In this document: in pieces, positions 7,407 through 7,757 of the stretch | Layout: the number at the start of each line of letters is the position of its first letter | Numbering within the stretch: the first letter of the stretch is position 1 | Source of the DNA: an uncultured Lachnospiraceae bacterium | GTDB taxonomy: Bacteria; Bacillota_A; Clostridia; Lachnospirales; Lachnospiraceae | Reading direction: 5' to 3' | Assembly (NCBI GenBank): GCA_902773195.1 | Contig: CACYDL010000023.1 | Location: 1-7,757 of the forward strand | DNA length: 7,757 nucleotides | Program-made: the position numbers and the translations under genes | The notes under the pieces: model-generated | What the model saw: the letters and a program-made list of their open reading frames with translations, nothing else | Databases searched by the model: none | What the model was told of the DNA's origin: nothing

Positions 7407-7512
7407 TAATCATCCCCGCCGGACACCTAAGCCATTCCGGGAAGAAAGGGACTGATTCATTTGGAAGTGGAAGGGTTTTATTACTCGCATTTACCACAGA
7501 GGAGGTAACATC
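7407..7512 (+). promoter_or_regulatory. nusG-rplK intergenic leader with possible r-protein control stem
   Basis: A 106-nt gap, longer than the others in this cluster. I see no convincing promoter. GTGG (7467-7470) can pair with CCAC (7494-7497), closing an imperfect, asymmetric stem just before the rplK ribosome binding site GGAGG (7501-7505). In many bacteria ribosomal protein L1 represses the L11-L1 operon by binding a leader RNA that mimics its rRNA site. The position fits such an element, but the fold shown here is weak evidence. Confidence 0.3.
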
Positions 7513-7757
7513 ATGGCAAAAAAGGTTACAGGTTACATCAAACTGCAGATTCCGGCCGGCAAGGCAACTCCTGCTCCGCCGGTAGGTCCCGCGCTCGGCC
7601 AGCACGGCGTCAACATCGTCCAGTTCACCAAGGCGTTCAATGCCAAGACGGCTCAGATGGGCGACGTCCTGATTCCGGTTGTGATCACGGTTTACGCGGA
7701 CCGGAGCTTTACGTTCATCACGAAGACACCGCCTGCAGCCGTTCTTATTAAGAAAGC
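7513..7757 (+). CDS. rplK: 50S ribosomal protein L11, N-terminal part (cut by window edge)
   Basis: The first 81 codons (plus two bases) of L11, which in full is about 141 residues. L11 forms the GTPase-associated centre of the large subunit with 23S rRNA and the L10/L12 stalk. The N-terminal domain is complete: [20 protein letters not shown] with the conserved prolines P22, P23 and P26 near the thiostrepton-binding face, then [15 protein letters not shown] and [20 protein letters not shown]. The ATG follows GGAGG (7501-7505) by seven bases. The C-terminal rRNA-binding domain lies beyond the window, where rplA would normally follow. Confidence 0.97.
   Translation, partial: MAKKVTGYIKLQIPAGKATPAPPVGPALGQHGVNIVQFTKAFNAKTAQMGDVLIPVVITVYADRSFTFITKTPPAAVLIKK

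Overview
The window looks like a chromosomal segment of a GC-rich Gram-positive bacterium, most likely a member of the Clostridia (Bacillota). The evidence is strong AGGAGG-type ribosome binding sites, a 49-residue zinc-ribbon L33, a short single-helix SecE, the rpmG-secE-nusG-rplK gene order, and an aldo/keto reductase with C-terminal iron-sulfur clusters of a kind common in anaerobes. No phage, transposon, CRISPR, tRNA or rRNA signature was seen. The taxonomic call is inference from gene content, not a database match.

Layout: (1) 1-2249, minus strand: a large beta-galactosidase (LacZ, GH2), cut by the left edge. (2) 2250-2461: a divergent intergenic region with an extended -10 promoter for lacZ, a sigma-70-type promoter for the rightward gene, and a perfect 12-bp tandem duplication between them. 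(3) 2462-3655, plus: aldo/keto reductase with two C-terminal four-cysteine clusters. (4) 3656-3839: convergent intergenic DNA with a strong GC hairpin (terminator, best oriented for the leftward gene) and a 20-bp imperfect direct repeat. (5) 3840-4781, minus: AEC-family (auxin efflux carrier-like) transporter. (6) 4782-5294: about 510 bp of divergent intergenic DNA holding a leftward promoter, a 23/24-nt tandem repeat array of four copies plus a partial one, a more AT-rich stretch with short repeats, a TATAAT box and a 5'-leader hairpin. (7) 5295-6185, plus: an exported protein of unknown function. (8) 6186-6413: GC hairpins, then a strong promoter whose -10 box and start site lie inside the loop of an intrinsic terminator. 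(9) 6414-7757, plus: rpmG, secE, nusG and the start of rplK, the conserved translation/secretion/transcription-elongation cluster.

Functionally, the left part is accessory metabolism and transport (lactose/beta-galactoside hydrolysis, a redox enzyme, an organic-anion-type carrier), each gene apparently with its own promoter. The right part is a housekeeping operon expressed from the 6295-6323 promoter and insulated from upstream transcription by the interlocked terminator. The most unusual local structures are the promoter-in-terminator element, the 24-nt tandem array, and the uncharacterised exported protein with its repeat-rich control region. I found no convincing sign of a new multi-gene system.
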